DNA of 64,000 bases from assembly GCA_025677815.1 (NCBI GenBank), contig JAIXMP010000009.1, positions 806,001-870,000 of the forward strand, written 5' to 3'. Position numbers and translations under genes: made by a program. Positions 59,335 to 64,000 of the stretch are shown here, one piece after another; position 1 is the first letter of the stretch, and every line of letters starts with the position of its first letter. Below the pieces are notes generated by a model. The model had not been told where the DNA came from and made no database searches. It saw nothing but the letters and a program-made list of their open reading frames with translations. The stretch comes from Phascolomyces articulosus (Eukaryota; Mucoromycota; Mucoromycetes; Mucorales; Lichtheimiaceae).

Positions 59335-59515
59335 GGCAACCCCCTGTTTTTGCACTCTCGGTGGACGCACACTCTACATTATTTGCAACCATTTTTAAAA
59401 AAATCTCGGCCATAACCACTGCTTATTCGCTCCCTTTTGGTGCAAATCCGCGTTTATCGCACCAAATTTTTGGAAATCCCTATGTTGCGAATGCCAGGAG
59501 TTCACTATAAGTGCG
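59335..59515. other. Compact non-coding segment abutting the LINE break
   Basis: Less AT-rich than its surroundings and joined directly to the truncated RT. It contains a perfect 8-bp inverted repeat, TTTGGTGC (59436-59443) and GCACCAAA (59459-59466), around a 15-base loop. It may be the end of another mobile element that inserted into the LINE. Confidence 0.35.
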
Positions 59516-59583
59516 TCACTGCCATACTACAAGTGCTATAAATGTATATACATGGGTACACCATAATATTTCAAAATAATCTA

Positions 59584-59584
<1 letters not shown>

Positions 59585-59615
<31 letters not shown>

Positions 59616-59642
59616 TTATTATTATTATTATTATTATTATTA
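59585..59642. repeat. ACT/ATT compound microsatellite
   Basis: About nine ACT units followed by about ten ATT units with no interruption. Confidence 0.95.
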
Positions 59643-60184
59643 CATCATTGTTTGAGTTTTGTATACAGAAAACTTCAATTCTCGGGTGGGTTGGTACGTA
59701 AGAAGGCTACTTCAGATACAAAACTGCATTAATCTTCAAAATAGCGTTACCAGTAAACAATTTGGCTGTTACAAACAGTTCTGTAAATGTGAAAGGCAAT
59801 GTATTGAGAGCAACATATATATACATATATATCTTTTATTAAGTTATAGAAATTAATCCACTCAAGTAGTCTAATAATTAATAAGATGCATGATTTTTTG
59901 TTTTTGCCATATACACACAAACACACATGCCTCATAGAATCCAAGATAATAAAGTATTGTAGGATATTGATATTTTTAACGATATGATCAAGAAATGATA
60001 ATAATAAAGAAAATAAAAATGATAATAAGTATATATATGTACATGGCACGGGAGAAAAAAATATAGATGAAATGATTCAACGAATCAACAATGTGTTTGT
60101 ATGGGTATACATGGCATGAAAAAAAAATGAAAAAAGAAGTTGATAGATGAATGATTTAATTAACTGACAATGTGTTTCAATGAC
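59643..60184. other. AT-rich sequence with imperfect duplication
   Basis: Two related stretches, about 60047-60098 and 60113-60175, share GATGAATGATT-like sequence and end in CAATGTGTTT. No supported gene. Confidence 0.3.
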
Positions 60185-60310
60185 TTATTTCGAAAACCAG
60201 TTGTGGTGAAATAAGGGATGCATTGTAACCCGTCCTCCTTTCGTTTTACCTTGTCCAGCACCACCAAAAGTATCCCCAAAAAATTCTTCATCGACTTCAA
60301 TTTTGTACAT
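60185..60310 (-). CDS. Unassigned 41-residue frame, possible gene fragment
   Basis: ATG-initiated and of balanced composition (MYKIEVDEEFFGDTFGGAGQ, then TMHPLFHHNWFSK). Its end (plus-strand bases near 60184-60225) resembles bases near 60549-60590 within the next relic (AAAACCAGTTG, GTGA.ATAAGGG), so the two may be pieces of one duplicated locus. No family recognised. Confidence 0.2.
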   Translation of the reverse strand: MYKIEVDEEFFGDTFGGAGQGKTKGGRVTMHPLFHHNWFSK

Positions 60311-60490
60311 GATTTTTATAAGAGCGGAAATTTTACCTTAGCCAGTGTTTTTTTTTGACAAAAACCTTTCTGCCATTTCGAAAAGTTCAACATGGAGTTG
60401 GTAAACTTATCATAACGAAGCTAGTAAATACATTCAATAAATGTTATTTTCATTGTAGAAGCCAAAGGATGTCAAAAAAAATCATCTTTA

Positions 60491-61790
60491 CTATATATAT
60501 TTAGAAGAATAAAAAGAAAATGGAATCTCATATATAAAAATCATGAAATTTATTTCAAAACCAGTTGGGGTGATATAAGGGCATGCAGCTACAACAGGGA
60601 CATACGATGCAGTCTGAATGCTGACTGGTTCATTCAAGGCATCCAAAGTTTGCTTTGCTAACCCTTTAACTTGTGACACTAACACGAGCAAGCTACCCGA
60701 TTTACTTCCAAATTTTTCAATTGTGGATGAAAAGAAGTAGGCGGGAGTACGGATGATTCTGCATATATATGTGCTTGGGTTATCCATAATTACCACTCGA
60801 AGCTTCAAACATTTGAAAAAATTAGCATGTATTTGTTAGCATATTGATATGTTTCAAATTTGAAGAATATGGTTAGTGAATTATTACCCATCATAACGTA
60901 ACCAATTATTGCCAATCGTTCACTTTCTCGTGATAATTGCATGCCAACCGCCATATCTGGTCTTTCATCATCTTGGGTACTTCCAAGCCCAGTTCCTTCA
61001 TTTCTTTGGTACCCATACAGTATCACCACTACCTTTCTTCCCAACTTCTGAACAACCAGCTTCTCCTTGTGAAACCTTGAACAAAATATTGCTCTTGTGT
61101 CCATGTTGTTTTCGCTGATTAGGTGCTCTTTGTTCATTTCTTTCAGAACTAGCAACATTTTCCATCTCTCCACTTGAAAAAAAAATTAATTAATATTCTA
61201 TTGATCATCAACACGTTCCCTGATGAAAGAAGATAGTCTCATTCTACTTACGTTCGAACAACTATATCAACATTATCAAATACTGTATCAATAAATCCCC
61301 ACACGCAACGAATGATATCGCTTTCCGTTTGGTCGGTGAGAGGAAAGTATTTTGCATGGAAAAGACGGATAGCCCATTGTATCGAAAATTGCGCACCAAT
61401 CCAGGTCAAATTCTTCGTCAAAATCAAACAATCTTTTCGTGCACGTGTCTCTAAATCACGGATCGTTTTCTATTAAGCTTGAGTTAGTTATATATTATTT
61501 AATATAACTATCATTAAACAAATACTGCTCGTACCAATTGACAAAGATGTGCAAGTAATCCAAAAGCTTGGGAGACACTGAAGGGAAGGGGTGGAGTTTT
61601 TCATTGTCGATTTCTTCGAGTTCTTTTGTTGTAAATTCTTTGCGAAGATTTTCATCCGCCAAATCCAAGATAAAGCTGTGGGAAGAGCTATTCAATAAAG
61701 AACAAAATATTCATCTAAGCACAAACTAAATTTTTGTATTTATAAAACCATCGACTTACTGTTCATACTGACGAGTCAACCCAAACAAGA
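60491..61790 (-). pseudogene. Decayed lineage-specific gene of unknown function
   Basis: Minus-strand blocks in different frames: FGLTRQYEQ with a GTAAGT donor, DLADENLRKEFTTKELEEID, DLETRARKDCLILTKNLTWIG, FIDTVFDNVDIVVRT, SNILFKVSQGEAGCSEVGKK, RLAIIGYVMMG and VIMDNPSTYICRIIRTPAYF. From general knowledge these resemble an expanded, uncharacterised family in mucoralean fungi (blocks like DIVFKVGQ.EVG..EVGK, and LITIGYLMMG), but no search was possible. Stops and frameshifts fall between blocks; some gaps may be introns. No function can be given. Confidence 0.45.
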
Positions 61791-61804
61791 ACAAATTTGG
61801 TCAG

Positions 61805-62540
61805 ATAAGGATGCTTCCCTTAATGATTTCACCATGTAATTGCCCATCTTTTTTCCTGACTGCAAATGCACCGAAGATTACGAGTAAAGGTCCTTTTGAT
61901 GACTTGGAAAGAATCGATCCTCTTTTTGCCCACGAGTTAGGATTTGTATGGTCAAGTGTGATATTAATTCATCCAAAAAAACCTCGATTTTGTCTGGTAG
62001 TCACCTCATCCTAATTTGTCACCCTTCTCGTAATATGTAATCCTCTGTATGCTACAACAGCTGGTGAGTCATGGTTGATATTTTTAATTTGATGGCGTGC
62101 ATAGAAGTATCCAAATCGTTGTAAGTTGCGTTTTAGTGTTGAGAGAGATGAAGCATATTTTCCATCATCTGTATTTTTCAACTCTTTATGAACCTGTCTT
62201 GCAGGTACTGGCTTACTACTATCATGCATGTTGTCAGTAATAGTTTTAAGTCATTTTTCGTATTCAGGTTCTGTAGATTTTTTGGCCGACCACGTTTCTT
62301 TTTAACGGGATCGTCGCCACGATCAAAGTGAACTCCTCTGTTATATTCACTCATGCATTCTTGAGCAACCTCTAAGCTACAGCCTGTGGCTTTAGCAAGA
62401 AGTTCTCGGTGGTCTAAGTGTTTGCTGTAAGGTTTTTGGAAAGAAGTATCTTTTAAATATGGATAAACATGCTTTATAATTGCGAATTCATTAGCAGTTT
62501 ACGATGATTCGATGTGAGTAGGTAATGGAGATGTAGACAT
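61805..62540 (-). mobile_element. Broken DDE transposase (Tc1/IS630-like)
   Basis: From an ATG at 62540 the frame meets TAA after 13 codons and then continues: NEFAIIKHVYPYLKDTSFQK, KATGCSLEVAQECMSEYNRG, an AT-hook-like KKKRGRPK, then after a frameshift the helix-turn-helix-like SSLSTLKRNLQRFGYFYARH. Beyond further breaks come KIEVFLDE (likely first catalytic Asp), NPNSWAKRGS and GPLLVIFGAFAVRKKDGQLH, which fit DDE transposases of the Tc1/IS630 group. Terminal inverted repeats were not found, so the element borders are open. Confidence 0.6.
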
Positions 62541-63336
62541 AATGTATAAGTCAAAAGCAGAGAAAACGATGCGTTCAATGAAATCAATGGTTAAGATTCA
62601 GGGTCATGTCACAAACTTTTATCAGTTGTAAAGTTTTTGATCAATTTGAGGAGTCAGAATTAATGACCTAGGGGTGATTTTTTCACAATCACAATGAAAA
62701 TAACTCGTAAAAGTGAAAATTCATTCATAACATTTTAAACATACTTGGGAAGATATATCCCATACTCTTTGGGTCAGTTACTTTGCTTCTCGTGCTTGAT
62801 AAGCTGGAGAGGTTAATACTGCATATATTATGCAGTTGTCAATGCAAAACATTTCTAACAATAGAGTTATATTACTCAGTTTATGACACGATCCCACTAC
62901 ACACTACTTTATACTAATGTAACTTACTATGCTTTGCGTCTGTTTCTGTACCATGGCCAGCCATAAAAGTAAAATATATTGTACAATCAATTCCTCCACT
63001 CATTCTTTTTTTTTTCTGAATACGTACGGACATTTGTTCTTTGACTCATGCAATTTTTTTTTTTTTTCGTGAAGGATGACATCTATCCGTTGCTTCAATA
63101 ATTTTTTTATTTTTCATCTGTTAACGTCCTTTCTAGCATAAATCTGTTGGATCGAGAATAAAAGAACAAACATATTTTAGCGTTTATGTTTATTACTGAA
63201 TTGATGCTGTTCATTTAATTTCTAAAAAGTTCAGAGTGCTTGGCAAAATTACATCAACGGTTTCTAAAAAGTATATCAAGTCCCCCCAAAAAGTACATTT
63301 TCAAACGCAAAATACTGTACGATGATTATTGGGCTT
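62541..63336. other. AT-rich intergenic region
   Basis: No supported gene; poly-T runs near 63006-63016 and 63056-63067. Confidence 0.3.
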
Positions 63337-63400
63337 GCCCCCATGGTTCAAGTTACCAGAGCGTTAGCTTACGACCCAAGAGCTCCCTGATTCAATTCTG
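63337..63400 (+). repeat. tRNA-like sequence, possible SINE head or tRNA pseudogene
   Basis: The order GCCCCCATGGTTCAA, CCAGAGCG, a TTACGAC anticodon-loop-like part and CTGATTCAATTCTG follows the layout of a tRNA resembling tRNA-Arg(ACG), with a D-arm-like box A (about 63344-63358) and a box B-like GATTCAATTCT (63389-63399). The acceptor and anticodon stems do not pair properly, so it cannot be a working tRNA. It may be the 5' head of a tRNA-derived SINE. Confidence 0.35.
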
Positions 63401-64000
63401 TAAGAGTTTTAATGCAAGTCTTTATTTATTGTTTGATGCAAGGTTATGCATTGTCGTTTACTCCCGTGGTTGCTCCCCTTGCATGTTGGTAATAAATCAA
63501 ATCCACCTCTGACCAAAAAAAATGTTCTATCCCCGTTAAAAATAGTCTATATAGAAAATGCTTTCTCTTACCTGTTACCTTAATCCGTCATCTATCCCTA
63601 TATATACTACCCTGTACCCCCATTGATCCGTCTCTGACAAATATACCAAAAACCAGGCCCCGTGTCTAACAGGAGACATTAAATAAAACAAACAATTTTC
63701 ACCGTTTACTCTTGTACTCACATGTGGTACGAATTGGAATTTTGTATGACATCTTCCATGGGCTTATAAAAATACAAAATGATGAAAACCTTGTACTTTT
63801 CCTCATGAGTTATAAAAAAAGCTAAATATAAATAATGATCATTATTATATTCGTCTCCTCTCTTTTTTCATACTTTGGATTAGCGTTGTACTGATAATGC
63901 TTCAAGGCACAATAACTGTTATGATACTAACGTAACTATTATCTAAACAGTAGTAGTCAAATATTAGCATTTATACCCTTTTATATATTTTAGACCTTAT
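63401..64000. other. Window end, AT-rich
   Basis: No gene seen. If the tRNA-like element is a SINE, its body would lie in the first part of this stretch. Confidence 0.3.

Noticed and set aside
1..64000. CRISPR arrays, bacterial operons, rRNA genes
   Set aside because: No regularly spaced repeats, no Shine-Dalgarno-led gene runs and no rRNA signature were seen. The DNA is intron-bearing and eukaryotic.

Overview
The window looks like nuclear DNA of an early-diverging fungus, most probably a mucoralean (Mucoromycota). The signs are AT-rich, low-complexity intergenic DNA, many short GT-AG introns often with a CTAAC/CTGAC-like branch site, Q/N/S/T-rich low-complexity proteins, HET-domain and TPR-F-box-LRR families, and a DENN protein resembling SMCR8. 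The species was not determined. All exon models were built by eye from splice signals, reading frame and family resemblance. Every complete multi-exon model sums to a multiple of three.

Left part (1-13 kb): a birth-and-death zone of TPR/F-box/LRR genes. One gene looks intact (10721-12971), one is shortened and carries a Myb/SANT-like C-terminus (6346-7308), and at least three fragments are decaying (533-607, 931-1382, 9508-9880). An intact HET-domain gene lies among them (3706-5496).

Central core (13.2-26.6 kb): a Nup159/Nup214-type nucleoporin in nine exons, a very small INCENP-like protein, a Q-rich SAP-domain protein and an EamA/DMT-type transporter. From 28 to 33.7 kb there is a broken second HET copy, a worn ING-type PHD finger and a non-coding stretch with a duplicated stem-loop.

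Second core (33.7-52.4 kb): an NCBP3-like cap-binding factor, an RSZ-type SR splicing factor, a ZIP zinc transporter, a Gin4/Hsl1-class kinase with a 1,250-base intron inside its glycine loop, a secreted alginate-lyase-fold protein, and an SMCR8-like DENN protein of 939 residues, the most notable gene here. Functions touch mRNA export and splicing (Nup159, NCBP3, SR), mitosis and morphogenesis (INCENP, kinase), zinc, cell wall and autophagy/lysosome signalling. They are unlinked housekeeping jobs, not an operon-like system.

Right end (52.4-64 kb): a gene graveyard with a dead non-LTR retrotransposon (YADD changed to YADY), a broken transposase, a decayed lineage-specific gene, a membrane-protein remnant, a 15-bp tandem repeat and a tRNA-like element.
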